A stretch of 60,127 nucleotides of DNA, taken from NCBI GenBank assembly GCA_946182865.1, contig CAMHAV010000004.1, forward strand, positions 1 to 60,127, written 5' to 3'. Under the pieces are notes generated by a model, which was not told the DNA's origin, searched no databases, and was given only the letters and a program-made list of their open reading frames with translations. The position numbers and the translations under genes were made by a program. This DNA comes from an uncultured Clostridia bacterium (GTDB taxonomy: Bacteria > Bacillota > Clostridia > Oscillospirales > Acutalibacteraceae). Of the stretch, positions 13,913 through 22,238 are shown one piece after another. Numbering within the stretch: position 1 is the stretch's first letter; each line of letters begins with the position of its first letter.

Positions 13913-14250
13913 CGATTGTAAAAGTTGAAAAGCGGCGTAAATACGGGGTCTGGTCAACGGGAAAGGCACACTTTTTTCTCCACTTGGAGCAAGGCAAATC
14001 GTGATATTGGGCTGTTACCGTATTCGCCCACCCCTATCGCAAGTCTAAGCGCGTCTCGCTCGGTCGGCTATGCCGACCTCGTGGGGCGCTGCCCCACTCC
14101 CCGCTGGTGGCGCTGTCCCCAGACCCCTGCCAGGGAACCAGTCCGAGATGACGCTTGCCGTCATCGGCTGGACTCCCGCGCTCGCATTCGCTCGCTAATT
14201 GCGCTTCGCTTTTTCTTCTTTTTCATTTTTTTCATTTACTTTTACAATCG
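13913..14250. repeat. Dispersed TIR repeat, copy 2 (complete, 338 bp)
   Basis: Bounded by 13-bp terminal inverted repeats: CGATTGTAAAAGT (13913-13925) and ACTTTTACAATCG (14238-14250). The body holds several GC-rich palindromes, among them GTGGGGCGCTGCCCCAC and a GATGACGCTTGCCGTCATC hairpin. It has no credible gene. It fills the gap between the 3' end of the polysaccharide deacetylase gene and the start of the small gene at 13878. The left repeat, read on the minus strand, contains TACAAT 36 bp before that start codon. Confidence 0.85.
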
Positions 14251-14260
14251 CCTCTGTTTT

Positions 14261-14950
14261 TTATAAAAACACCTCTCCGCAGGTGCCGTAAAAAATATCG
14301 TCATTTCCCGCAATGCGCTCGCAAAAGCGCTCAAAGCGTTCCCAGCCGCGCTGCATGTCGAATTCATAGCTGTGTCCCCACAGCAGAAAAATCTGCGGGC
14401 GGTCGGGCTGCATGGCGATAAATTGCTCCGCCAGTTCAAATAGATTCTCATCCTTGTGGCGGCAGGTGGGTGCAAGACACATCCTTTCGCTTTCTCCTGC
14501 GGGCGGGTCAAACCTGAACGTAGACTGTACGCCCCTTGCGTAGCGAATGCCGCATTTTCTCAGCACGTCTGTCACCCGTCTGTCCGTCGCGCCGTAGGGA
14601 TAGGCAAAGCCTGTGATGTTCTGGCCGAAAATGCTTTCCAGCGCGGTCATATCCTGACGGACATCGGTATATACGGCGTGGCTGTCGAGTTCCACCAGAT
14701 TGCTGTGCCTGACCGAATGAGAGGCAATTTCATGCCCACGGTAGACCTCCGGCAGCATCTCCGGCGGCATGCGCTCGACTTTTACACCGTCGGCATACCA
14801 CACCGAATCGGGATGCATCAGCCCCGAATTCAGATTGAAAGTACATTTTAATCCGTAGCGGTTGAGTATCTCCACCAAACGGATATCCTGGTAGACGCCG
14901 TCGTCATAACTCAGCGCGAAGGCCTTTTGGTATTGATTTGTCCATTGCAT
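14261..14950 (-). CDS. Polysaccharide deacetylase family protein
   Basis: A 229-residue NodB-homology domain protein. The first motif is SYDDGVYQD, and the metal-binding H-x3-H pattern is in EIASHSVRHSNLVE. A later AYPYG motif matches the family. No signal peptide is visible, so the product would be cytoplasmic or non-classically exported, which is atypical for wall deacetylases and suggests a small or intracellular sugar substrate. GAGGTG precedes the ATG at 14950. It lies 24 bp after the histidine kinase gene in the same operon. Confidence 0.85.
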   Translation of the reverse strand: MQWTNQYQKAFALSYDDGVYQDIRLVEILNRYGLKCTFNLNSGLMHPDSVWYADGVKVERMPPEMLPEVYRGHEIASHSVRHSNLVELDSHAVYTDVRQDMTALESIFGQNITGFAYPYGATDRRVTDVLRKCGIRYARGVQSTFRFDPPAGESERMCLAPTCRHKDENLFELAEQFIAMQPDRPQIFLLWGHSYEFDMQRGWERFERFCERIAGNDDIFYGTCGEVFL

Positions 14951-14974
14951 AAAGGGTTCACCTCGTCGTGGCAA

Positions 14975-16216
14975 TCAAAGAATGACCGTAATGAGCAGCG
15001 ATTGGCCGTCGGACGACGTCGCGGCAATCCTGCCCTTGTGCGCCTCGGTGACCGCCTTGGCGATGGACAGTCCGATGCCGTAGCCGCCCGTCTGGGAATT
15101 GCGGGATTTGTCGGCACGGTAAAACCGGTCAAACAGCCGGCCGAGATTTTGGGTATCGACGCTTTCGGCGGTGTTGTAGACCTCCATGCAGACATTCTTC
15201 CCCTTGGTGTGCGCCTTGAAAGAGATGGTGCCGTGTTGGTCGGAATATTTCAGCGCGTTATCCAACAAAATAGAGACAAGCTGGGTGATCGCTTTCTCGT
15301 CGCCGCAGAAATTCATCATCGGCTCGATCTCCACGGTGAAGGTCTTTTCCTGCACCTTGGCAAGCGACTGGAAGGACTGCGCCGTTTCGGTCAGCACGTC
15401 GGAGAGCGGGAAGTCGATCATCTGCACCTGATTTTCCTGTTCCTCCATGCGGGAAAGGTAGATCAGATCTTTGGTCAGCGCCGTCAGCCGCCTGACCTGC
15501 GCGCGGATATCCTGAATCCACTCGTTGTTCTCGCCGCACTCCATTTCCAGAATGGTCGCGTCCGCGTCGATGATGGTGAGGGGCGTTTTGATTTCATGCC
15601 CCGCGTCGGTGATAAAGGATTTCTGTTTGTCATAGCTCTCCTGCACCGGCTTCATGACCATGCGGGACAGCAGCAGCACCAGCACCCCCACCGCGATCAT
15701 CCCCGCCAGCGAGACGATGACGCTGTAAAAGAGAAAAGAGCGGAAGGACGACAGATTGTTGCGGCAGTCCAGAAAAATCATGAGCGTATCGCCGCAGTCC
15801 TCCGTGCGGATATAGCGGTAATTATCCACAAATCCCCGCGTGCGGGAGGAATGGCAGAGCGTCTGCGCGTACTCCTTGGCGGAGTCGGTATCAATGGCGG
15901 CGATTCTGCCGGTATCCACGGAGGTCACGTCGCCGCTGCTGTTGAGCCGAACGGTGAAATAGCGCGACTCGTACTGCAATTCCGGCGAAATGCCGCTGAG
16001 AAACCAGTCGTCATGCTTCCGGTTTTTATGGTCAAAGCTTTCCGAACGCTTGGGAAACATACCGCCGTTTTCGCTGAGAACATCAAGCACACTGTCGCTG
16101 TTCTGCACTACCCGCCGATAATTGAGGATATTGATAGCCCCCATGATGACCGTCAGCACCAGAAAGACCGACAGCACCGAAATGGCGATAAATTTATGCC
16201 GCAGTTTCTTAATCAT
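14975..16216 (-). CDS. Sensor histidine kinase
   Basis: A 413-residue membrane kinase with transmembrane helices near residues 9-33 and 164-188 enclosing an extracytoplasmic sensor region of about 130 residues. The H box FITDAGHEIKTPLT (His about 206), N box LLDNALKYS and G box GGYGIGLSIAKAV are intact. No HAMP domain is obvious. It overlaps the upstream response regulator gene by 8 bp and is followed by a polysaccharide deacetylase gene, so wall modification may be its output; that is inference. GGAGG precedes the ATG. Confidence 0.93.
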   Translation of the reverse strand: MIKKLRHKFIAISVLSVFLVLTVIMGAINILNYRRVVQNSDSVLDVLSENGGMFPKRSESFDHKNRKHDDWFLSGISPELQYESRYFTVRLNSSGDVTSVDTGRIAAIDTDSAKEYAQTLCHSSRTRGFVDNYRYIRTEDCGDTLMIFLDCRNNLSSFRSFLFYSVIVSLAGMIAVGVLVLLLSRMVMKPVQESYDKQKSFITDAGHEIKTPLTIIDADATILEMECGENNEWIQDIRAQVRRLTALTKDLIYLSRMEEQENQVQMIDFPLSDVLTETAQSFQSLAKVQEKTFTVEIEPMMNFCGDEKAITQLVSILLDNALKYSDQHGTISFKAHTKGKNVCMEVYNTAESVDTQNLGRLFDRFYRADKSRNSQTGGYGIGLSIAKAVTEAHKGRIAATSSDGQSLLITVIL

Positions 16217-16895
16217 GTGATTCCTCCACTGTTTCCAGCGAATAGCCCGCGTTGCGGGACGCTTTGATACGGACATTGGCGTTCAGGGCGGTCAGCTTCT
16301 TGCGCAGATAGGAGATATACGCCCACACGACGTTGATTTCCGCGTCGCTGTCGTAGCCCCAGATTTTGTCCATCATCATTTCGGTGGAAATGAGCTGCTT
16401 GGGATTGCACAGGAGCATTTCCATCACCTGAAACTCCTTGTTGGCGAGACGGAAGCTGCCCGTGGGAGAGGAGAGTTCAAAGGTCGTGCGGTCAAGGGAG
16501 ATGTTGCCCATCGTCAGCACCGAGCTTTGCGCGCCGTCACGTCCCCGCGTCATGGCACGGATGCGGGCGAGCAGTTCCTTGGCGTCAAAAGGCTTGGTGA
16601 GATAATCATTCGCCCCCAGATCGAGTCCTGTCACGCGGTCGTCGATCTCGGATTTGGCGGTGAGCATCAGCACAGGCACGCTGCTGCCCTTGGCGCGGAT
16701 TTTTTTCAGCACCGTCAGCCCGTCCATCTTGGGCATCATGATGTCGAGAATCACCCCGTCATACTGTCCCGTCGCCAGATAATCGAGCGCCTCTTCCCCG
16801 TCAAAGGCCGCGTCCACGGAATAATTGTTTTTTTCGAGAATCACCGTCAGCGCCTTCGACAGTGATTTTTCGTCCTCCGCAATAAGTAACCGCAT
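16209..16895 (-). CDS. OmpR-family response regulator
   Basis: A 228-residue regulator with a full receiver domain (LLIAEDEKSLS, phosphoacceptor in VILDIMMPKMDG near residue 51, TAKSEIDDRV, LTKPFDAKELLARI) and an OmpR/PhoB winged helix (ANKEFQVMEMLL, MDKIWGYDSDAEINVVWAYISYLRKKL). The ATG at 16895 is nine bases from GGGG; ATG at 16901 is nearly equivalent. Partner of the overlapping histidine kinase. The promoter is at 16993-17021; a heptad-repeat element occupies the 5' untranslated region between promoter and gene. Confidence 0.94.
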   Translation of the reverse strand: MRLLIAEDEKSLSKALTVILEKNNYSVDAAFDGEEALDYLATGQYDGVILDIMMPKMDGLTVLKKIRAKGSSVPVLMLTAKSEIDDRVTGLDLGANDYLTKPFDAKELLARIRAMTRGRDGAQSSVLTMGNISLDRTTFELSSPTGSFRLANKEFQVMEMLLCNPKQLISTEMMMDKIWGYDSDAEINVVWAYISYLRKKLTALNANVRIKASRNAGYSLETVEESHD

Positions 16896-16914
16896 AGTCA
16901 TCCGCCCCTTTATT

Positions 16915-16984
16915 AATGTGAAACGTGAAATGTGAAGTGGGAAATGGAACATTGTGAAATTTCAAATTTCAAACTTCACACTCA
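16915..16984. repeat. Heptad-repeat element D in the two-component system leader
   Basis: Strict 7-bp phase for ten units: AATGTGA, AACGTGA, AATGTGA, AGTGGGA, AATGGAA, CATTGTG, AAATTTC, AAATTTC, AAACTTC, ACACTCA. The second half is partly complementary to the first, so a long imperfect hairpin can form. It lies within the transcript between the promoter and the response regulator. Confidence 0.7.
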
Positions 16985-16992
16985 TATATAAT

Positions 16993-17021
16993 ATCATACC
17001 TCATTCGTCGGCACATCGCAA
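16993..17021 (-). promoter_or_regulatory. Promoter of the two-component system operon
   Basis: Minus strand: TTGCGA (17016-17021), 17-bp spacer, TATGAT (16993-16998). The heptad element follows directly. Confidence 0.75.
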
Positions 17022-17055
17022 CACTTTTTTTAAAAAAGAGTTCCGGCGGACGGGC

Positions 17056-17084
17056 TTGTCAATCTGTCGGAACTGTGGTATACT
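17056..17084 (+). promoter_or_regulatory. Promoter of the ABC exporter
   Basis: Plus strand: TTGTCA (17056-17061), 17-bp spacer, TATACT (17079-17084), 60 bp upstream of the ATG. It diverges from the two-component system promoter only 35 bp away. Confidence 0.8.
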
Positions 17085-17143
17085 GTTTTCATCAGTTGAT
17101 AGAAGTAGAATTTATTAATAACGAAAATCGGAGGAACCAAACG

Positions 17144-18874
17144 ATGCTCAAACGCTTTATCGCCTATTACCGCCCTCATCTGCCGCTGTTTGCGGCGGAT
17201 ATGGCGGCTTCTCTGCTGATCGCATTACTCGGTATGGTGTATCCTGTGATGACCAACCGCATGCTCAACGATTACATTCCCCACAGATCCTACCGCGCCA
17301 TTGTGGCAGCCGGCATTTTCGTTTTTCTGATCTACACGGCACGCATGCTGCTGCGCTATTTCGTACAGTACCAGGGACACATGGTGGGCACCTTTATGCA
17401 GGCGCAAATGCGGCGGGAATTGTTTGACCATCTGGAAGCGCTTCCCTTTTCTTTCTTTGACGACCACGAGACAGGCGCCATCATGACCCGCATGACCAAC
17501 GATCTCTTTGAGGTCAGCGAACTGGCGCATCACGGCCCCGAAAATCTGTTGTCGGGCAGCATCATGATTGTACTGAGTTTCCTCTATCTCTGCTCCATCA
17601 ACGTATGGCTGACGCTCCTCATCTTCACCTGCGTGCCGCTGCTGGTTGCCGTATCCCTCCCCCTTCGCCGCCGTATGCGCAGCGCGTTTCAGGAACGGCG
17701 CAAGAGCAACGCGGTCATCAACGCCTCGCTGGAAAGCTCCATCACGGGTGTACGCGTGACCAAGGCTTTCACCAATGCGGCGGTGGAAAAGGAAAAATTT
17801 GAAGTCGGCAATCAGATGTATGTAGAGGCGTGTGCCAGTTCCTACCGTGCCATGGCGGCCTTTCATTCCTCCACCACCTATATCACCGAATTATTTAATG
17901 TCGTCATCCTGCTGGCGGGAGGGTTGTTTCTCTATGGCGGACACATCAATTTCGGTGAATACTCCACCTTTATCGTGTCGGTCAATCTTTTTATCAATCC
18001 GGTACGCACGCTGATTGAATTTATGGAACAGTGGCAGAACGGCGCCACGGGCTTCCGCCGCTTTATCGAAATCATGGACGTTCCCGAAGAATCCGACGCG
18101 CCCGACGCGCGGGAACTGGAAGAAGTGCAGGGGGACATCGAACTGCGCGACGTTTGTTTTTCCTACACGTCCGGCGAAGGCAGAGAAGTGCTGGATCATG
18201 TCTCGCTGAAAGTAAGCAAAGGACAGACCACCGCGCTGGTGGGGCCATCCGGCGGCGGAAAAACCACGGTTTGTCACCTGCTGCCCCGCTTTTATCCGCT
18301 GGCCGAAGGAAAAGGCAGCATTCTGATCGATGGGCAGGATATCCGCCATGTCACCATGCAGTCGCTTCGCCGTCACATCGGCATTGTCCAGCAGGACGTT
18401 TTTCTCTTTGCCGGCTCCATCCGTGACAATATCCGCTATGGCAGCGTCAATGCGGAAGAAGAAGCCGTCATCAAGGCCGCCAAAAAAGCCAATCTCCATG
18501 AATTTGTGATGTCCCTCCCCGACGGCTATGACACCCAGATCGGCGAGCGGGGCATCCGGCTCTCCGGCGGGCAAAAGCAGCGCATCTCCATCGCCCGCGT
18601 CTTTCTCAAAGACCCCGCCATTCTGATTCTTGACGAGGCCACCAGCGCACTGGACAACACCACGGAAATGCTGATCCAGCAATCGCTGGACGCTCTTTGC
18701 AAGGGACGCACCACGCTGGTGGTCGCGCACCGACTCTCCACCATTCGCGGCGCCGATCAGATCGCTGTCGTCACCGAGGGATACATCACCGAATACGGCT
18801 CCCACGAGGAACTGATGGCGAAGGGCGGTCTTTATAAAGAGTTATATGATTTGCAGTTTCGTGACCGCCGCTGA
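17144..18874 (+). CDS. ABC exporter half-transporter (ATPase plus permease)
   Basis: A 576-residue type IV (MsbA/BmrA-like) exporter. Six transmembrane helices occupy residues about 15-310. The nucleotide-binding domain shows Walker A GPSGGGKTT, a Q loop in GIVQQDVFLFAGS, the signature LSGGQKQRIS, Walker B ILILDEATSALD and the H-loop VVAHRLSTI. It should form a homodimer that exports lipids, drugs or peptides; the substrate cannot be read. GGAGGA precedes the ATG at 17144. It has its own promoter and shares an inverted-repeat terminator with the convergent zinc operon. Confidence 0.95.
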   Translation: MLKRFIAYYRPHLPLFAADMAASLLIALLGMVYPVMTNRMLNDYIPHRSYRAIVAAGIFVFLIYTARMLLRYFVQYQGHMVGTFMQAQMRRELFDHLEALPFSFFDDHETGAIMTRMTNDLFEVSELAHHGPENLLSGSIMIVLSFLYLCSINVWLTLLIFTCVPLLVAVSLPLRRRMRSAFQERRKSNAVINASLESSITGVRVTKAFTNAAVEKEKFEVGNQMYVEACASSYRAMAAFHSSTTYITELFNVVILLAGGLFLYGGHINFGEYSTFIVSVNLFINPVRTLIEFMEQWQNGATGFRRFIEIMDVPEESDAPDARELEEVQGDIELRDVCFSYTSGEGREVLDHVSLKVSKGQTTALVGPSGGGKTTVCHLLPRFYPLAEGKGSILIDGQDIRHVTMQSLRRHIGIVQQDVFLFAGSIRDNIRYGSVNAEEEAVIKAAKKANLHEFVMSLPDGYDTQIGERGIRLSGGQKQRISIARVFLKDPAILILDEATSALDNTTEMLIQQSLDALCKGRTTLVVAHRLSTIRGADQIAVVTEGYITEYGSHEELMAKGGLYKELYDLQFRDRR

Positions 18875-18927
18875 CCGTCTTTTTTCAGAGAAACAGACAC
18901 CATCATAAAACCGCAAAATAGCCTCTC

Positions 18928-18969
18928 TGCCGCCTGTATCAGTTTTCCTTTCTGCTGATACAGGCGGCA
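18928..18969. terminator. Perfect 15-bp inverted repeat shared by convergent genes
   Basis: TGCCGCCTGTATCAG (18928-18942) and CTGATACAGGCGGCA (18955-18969) around a 12-nt loop. The stop codon and the last codons of znuB lie inside it, so the coding end itself forms one arm. No T-run follows directly on either strand, so termination efficiency is uncertain. Confidence 0.65.
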
Positions 18970-19763
18970 ACGGTTTCTGTCAGAACGCAAAGACCGAACA
19001 CCGCCATATTCATAATCACGACACTCGCTCCCGTCGGCGCGGAAAATTCATAGGATACCGCCACGCCTGCGATAAAGCAGACCACCGAGATAACCGCCGC
19101 ACAGAACACGACGCCCAGAAAACGCTTGGACAGCCGCATAGCCGACATCGCCGGAAAGATGATGAGGCTGGAAATCAGCAGCGCGCCGATCATGCGCATG
19201 CCCAGCACAATGGTGATTGCCGTGAGCACCGCAATCAGCATATTGTAGAAATCCACGCGGATGCCCGTCGCCCGTGCGAAAGGCTCGTCAAACGTGACCG
19301 CAAAAATCCGATGGAAAAAGACGGCATACAGCGTCAGCACCGCCAGAGACAGCCCCACGCTCAGCGCCACATCCGACCGGCTGATCGCCAGCACGCTGCC
19401 GAACATATAATTATTGATGTCCGTATTGATGCCCGACCGCATGGAGATGATGAAGATGCCCAATGCCAGCGCGCCCGTGGAAACCAGCGCCACCGCAGCA
19501 TCCCCCTTGATCTTGCCGCTGCCGCTCAGCCGCAGCAGCAGGACGGAAGCAATCACCACCACGGGAATGGCCACCGTCAGCGGCGCCCAGTTCATCACCG
19601 TCGCCACCGCCATGGCGCTGAACGCCACATGGGACAATCCGTCACCGATCATGGAATAACGCTTGAGCACCAGATTCACGCCCAACAGCGCCGAACACAG
19701 CGAAACCAGTGTGCCTACCACGAGGGCGCGCTGAATAAACGGATAGGACAGCATTTCAAGCAT
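18939..19763 (-). CDS. znuB: Zinc ABC transporter permease ZnuB
   Basis: A 274-residue ABC-3 family permease with eight or nine hydrophobic helices. The family pattern LVLKRYSMIGDGLSHVAFSAMA and the GMRMIGALLISSLIIFPA segment are present. It forms the membrane channel of the ZnuABC high-affinity zinc importer; close relatives carry manganese, so the metal is inferred from the His-rich binding protein next door. The ATG at 19763 follows GGAGGAGGAG and overlaps znuC by 8 bp. Its 3' end lies in an inverted repeat. Confidence 0.9.
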   Translation of the reverse strand: MLEMLSYPFIQRALVVGTLVSLCSALLGVNLVLKRYSMIGDGLSHVAFSAMAVATVMNWAPLTVAIPVVVIASVLLLRLSGSGKIKGDAAVALVSTGALALGIFIISMRSGINTDINNYMFGSVLAISRSDVALSVGLSLAVLTLYAVFFHRIFAVTFDEPFARATGIRVDFYNMLIAVLTAITIVLGMRMIGALLISSLIIFPAMSAMRLSKRFLGVVFCAAVISVVCFIAGVAVSYEFSAPTGASVVIMNMAVFGLCVLTETVAACISRKEN

Positions 19764-20475
19764 GACTTTCTCCTCCTCCCACAAACGCCTTGCCCACGGC
19801 GCTTTTCAGGTAATCCTCCGTCCGCCCGAAGAATTGCACCGTGTTTTTGACGTGCAATATCTTATTGGCGCTCTTAACGGCGGTTTTCACATCATGCGAC
19901 ACCATGATCACCGTGATGCGGTACTTGCTGTTGAGTTCTTTGATGATGGAATAGATTTCCCCCGTCACAATCGGGTCGAGTCCCGTGACAGGCTCGTCAA
20001 GAATCAGAATCCTACTCGACGCGCACAGCGCACGCGCAAGCAGGACGCGCTGCTGCTGTCCGCCCGACAGTTCGCGGTAGGAATGCTCCGCCATGTCGGC
20101 AATGCCCAGCTCCTCCATATAGCGGGTCGCTTTGTCCTTGTCCTCTTTGGTGTAAAAGGGAAGCCAGCGGTCGCTGTTGAGGCAGCCCGACGTGACCACC
20201 TCCCGCACAGACGCGGGAAAATCGCGCTGAATGGCGGTCTGCTGCGGCAGGTAGCCCACATCCCGGCGGGTAATGCCCTTAGCCAGCGTAATGCTGCCGG
20301 ACATGGGCTTTTTCAAGCCCGCCAGACATTTGATGAGGGTGGATTTGCCCGCGCCGTTTTCGCCCACGACGCACAAATAATCCCCCTTTTTCACGTCAAA
20401 GCTGACGTCCTCCAGCACCGTCATGTTTTCATAGCCGATACGCAGACCCTTGCATGAAATCAACGGCTGCTTCAT
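19756..20475 (-). CDS. znuC: Zinc ABC transporter ATP-binding protein ZnuC
   Basis: A 239-residue ATPase with Walker A GENGAGKST, Q loop GYLPQQTAIQRDFP, signature LSGGQQQRVLLARALC, Walker B ILILDEPVTGLD and the switch His in VSHDVK. It matches ATPases of metal-uptake ABC systems. Its ATG overlaps the stop codon of znuA (ATGA) and it overlaps znuB by 8 bp, so the three are tightly coupled. GGAGG lies upstream of the start. Confidence 0.93.
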   Translation of the reverse strand: MKQPLISCKGLRIGYENMTVLEDVSFDVKKGDYLCVVGENGAGKSTLIKCLAGLKKPMSGSITLAKGITRRDVGYLPQQTAIQRDFPASVREVVTSGCLNSDRWLPFYTKEDKDKATRYMEELGIADMAEHSYRELSGGQQQRVLLARALCASSRILILDEPVTGLDPIVTGEIYSIIKELNSKYRITVIMVSHDVKTAVKSANKILHVKNTVQFFGRTEDYLKSAVGKAFVGGGESHA

Positions 20476-21500
20476 TGTAACGCCTCCCTCAATATTTCCA
20501 CATTCGCCTGCATGAGGCTGACATAGCTTTCCCCCGCTTCAAAATCATCCGCCGTGATGTTGTGACAGGTGTTGAACTGCGCGGTTCCGGTGCCTGTGCA
20601 TTCCGCAATGGCATCCGCCACCTTATGATTGGAAAGCTCGATATAAAAGATCACGGGAACCTGCTCCCGCTTGACCGCGTCGATCAGAAACGCCACCGTT
20701 GCAGCGCTCGGTTCCGTCTCCGCCGCGCATCCGGGGAACGCCGCGTAATAATCGAGTCCGTATTCCCGCACGAAATACAACAGCGGAAACCTGTCGCCAA
20801 ACACGATCAGATGACGTTTCGCGCCCACCACCGTATCGCGGAAGGCATTGTCCAGCCTCATCAGCTCCGCCACATAGCGGGCGGTGTTGCCGCAGTAATA
20901 CTCCGCGTTGTCGGGGTCGATCTCACAGAGCGCCCCGTTGATGCGGTTGACAATGGCAATGGCGTTCATGGGAGATGTCCAGACATGCTCGTCGTATTCT
21001 TCTTCCCCGTCCCCGTCGCGGACTTCCTCGTGATCTTCGCTTTCCGCCTCCTCACCGTGGTCATGGTCATGTTCATGCGCATGGTGATGTTCCTTGCTCT
21101 GCATGCCCTCCACGGTTTCCTCCTCCAGCGGATCCACGCAGTCCAAAGCGGAGACAATCTTCATAGCGTGATTGTCCGCCGATTCCAGCACCGAATCCAG
21201 CCAGCTCTCCGACTCGCCGCCCACATTCAGGAACAAATCGCATTGGGAAATCCCAATGATATCCTTGGGACTCGGCTCATAGGAATGCGCCTCCATGCCC
21301 GGCTTGAGCAGCATGGTCACGTCGGCGCGGTCGCCCGCGATCTGCCGCGCGAAGTCGTACTGCGGAAAGACCGTCGCCACAATGGAGAGCTTTCCGCTGC
21401 CGCCCGAAACTTTTTTCCTGGGCGAACACCCCGCGCACATTCCCGCTGCCAGCGCCGCCGTCAGCAGCAGGCAGGTGATTTTATTCCATGTTCGTTTCAT
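20472..21500 (-). CDS. znuA: Zinc ABC transporter substrate-binding lipoprotein ZnuA
   Basis: A 342-residue cluster A-I metal-binding protein. A signal peptide with lipobox ends at Cys25 (GMCAGC), so it is lipid-anchored. Between the two lobes lies a loop rich in His, Asp and Glu (residues about 133-172, including HHHAHEHDHDHGEE), typical of zinc rather than manganese binders. Ligand histidines are suggested by GMEAHSYEP, EHVWTSP and the later Asp/Glu positions. First structural gene after zur, with ATGA coupling to znuC. Confidence 0.93.
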   Translation of the reverse strand: MKRTWNKITCLLLTAALAAGMCAGCSPRKKVSGGSGKLSIVATVFPQYDFARQIAGDRADVTMLLKPGMEAHSYEPSPKDIIGISQCDLFLNVGGESESWLDSVLESADNHAMKIVSALDCVDPLEEETVEGMQSKEHHHAHEHDHDHGEEAESEDHEEVRDGDGEEEYDEHVWTSPMNAIAIVNRINGALCEIDPDNAEYYCGNTARYVAELMRLDNAFRDTVVGAKRHLIVFGDRFPLLYFVREYGLDYYAAFPGCAAETEPSAATVAFLIDAVKREQVPVIFYIELSNHKVADAIAECTGTGTAQFNTCHNITADDFEAGESYVSLMQANVEILREALQ

Positions 21501-21552
21501 TCACTATCAAATCCTCAAAAAATAAAGTTTTTTCTCCAGACGTGCCATTTCT

Positions 21553-21996
21553 TTAATTACGCATTGGATAGGCGCACTCTTCGCAGGTGCCGTAAATCAC
21601 CGTGCGCGCGTTGTCCACACGGAAACCGTGGTGCTCGCTGATATGCTGCTCGAATTCATTCATAAAGCCGCAGTCGAGATGGATGATTTTGCCGCAGGAG
21701 ATGCATTTGAGATGAAAATGACGGTTGCATCCGTTCGCCGCGTCAATGAGCTGGTACATGGCGCACTCCCCACTGTCGGAGAGGTATTTTTTGATCTCTC
21801 CGTTTTCCACCAGCTTGTCAAGGCAGCGGTAAATCGTCGCCTTGCCGATCTTGCTGTTTTCTTTCATAAAATATATGTAAATGTCGTCCGCGGTAACACA
21901 TACGCCAGGATTCAGACGGAAAAACTCCGCCACCGCCTCCTGCTGGCGGGTGTGGTAATTCTTTCTGCCGCCGGATTCTGTCTGCTCCATCGTCAC
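21553..21996 (-). CDS. Fur-family metal regulator (Zur-like)
   Basis: A 147-residue Fur-family repressor. The winged helix includes SKIGKATIYRCLDKLVENGEI. The dimerisation domain has HFHLKCISCGKIIHLDC and a C-terminal CEEC, giving the two CxxC pairs of the structural zinc site. Position at the head of the znu operon points to Zur, a zinc-responsive repressor. A GTG start at 21996 is chosen, 10 bases from AAAGGAGG; an ATG six bases further in is an alternative. A Fur-box-like site lies just downstream of the promoter. Confidence 0.9.
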   Translation of the reverse strand: MTMEQTESGGRKNYHTRQQEAVAEFFRLNPGVCVTADDIYIYFMKENSKIGKATIYRCLDKLVENGEIKKYLSDSGECAMYQLIDAANGCNRHFHLKCISCGKIIHLDCGFMNEFEQHISEHHGFRVDNARTVIYGTCEECAYPMRN

Positions 21997-22044
21997 GGAA
22001 ACGATGCCTCCTTTCGGAAATTTGAGCGCTCACATTCGTTCGCT

Positions 22045-22201
22045 AAGATAATAAATAATAAAGAATAAATAATAGATAATAGAAAATGAGCGCTGCGCGC
22101 TGAATATATATTTTTTAAGGCGCCAAGCGCCTTCCTTCTATCTATTCGTTATTATTTCTTATCTATTCTCTATTATCTTAGCGCAGCTCCGCTGCGCGCT
22201 C
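22045..22201. repeat. Heptad-armed nested stem-loop element C in the zur-znu leader
   Basis: Left arm of 7-bp units (AGATAAT, AAATAAT, AAAGAAT, AAATAAT, AGATAAT, AGAAAAT; 22046-22087). Then segment b beginning GAGCGC (22088), a central hairpin AAGGCG/CGCCTT (22117-22133), a complementary right arm (about 22138-22180), and a hairpin GCGCAGC-tcc-GCTGCGC whose 3' extension GCGCTC (22196-22201) pairs with the start of b. The layout matches elements A and B. It occupies most of the 5' untranslated region of zur. Confidence 0.65.
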
Positions 22202-22238
22202 AAATTCTCATGATCTTTACCTCGCTCGAAACAAAAAA

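Noticed and set aside
13925..14266. 113-codon plus-strand frame in TIR repeat copy 2
   Set aside because: Translation of palindromic repeat sequence; similar frames arise in copies 3 and 4 but differ in sequence and have no start signals.
14927..16267. 446-codon plus-strand open frame
   Set aside because: Antisense to the histidine kinase gene; no start signal or domain.
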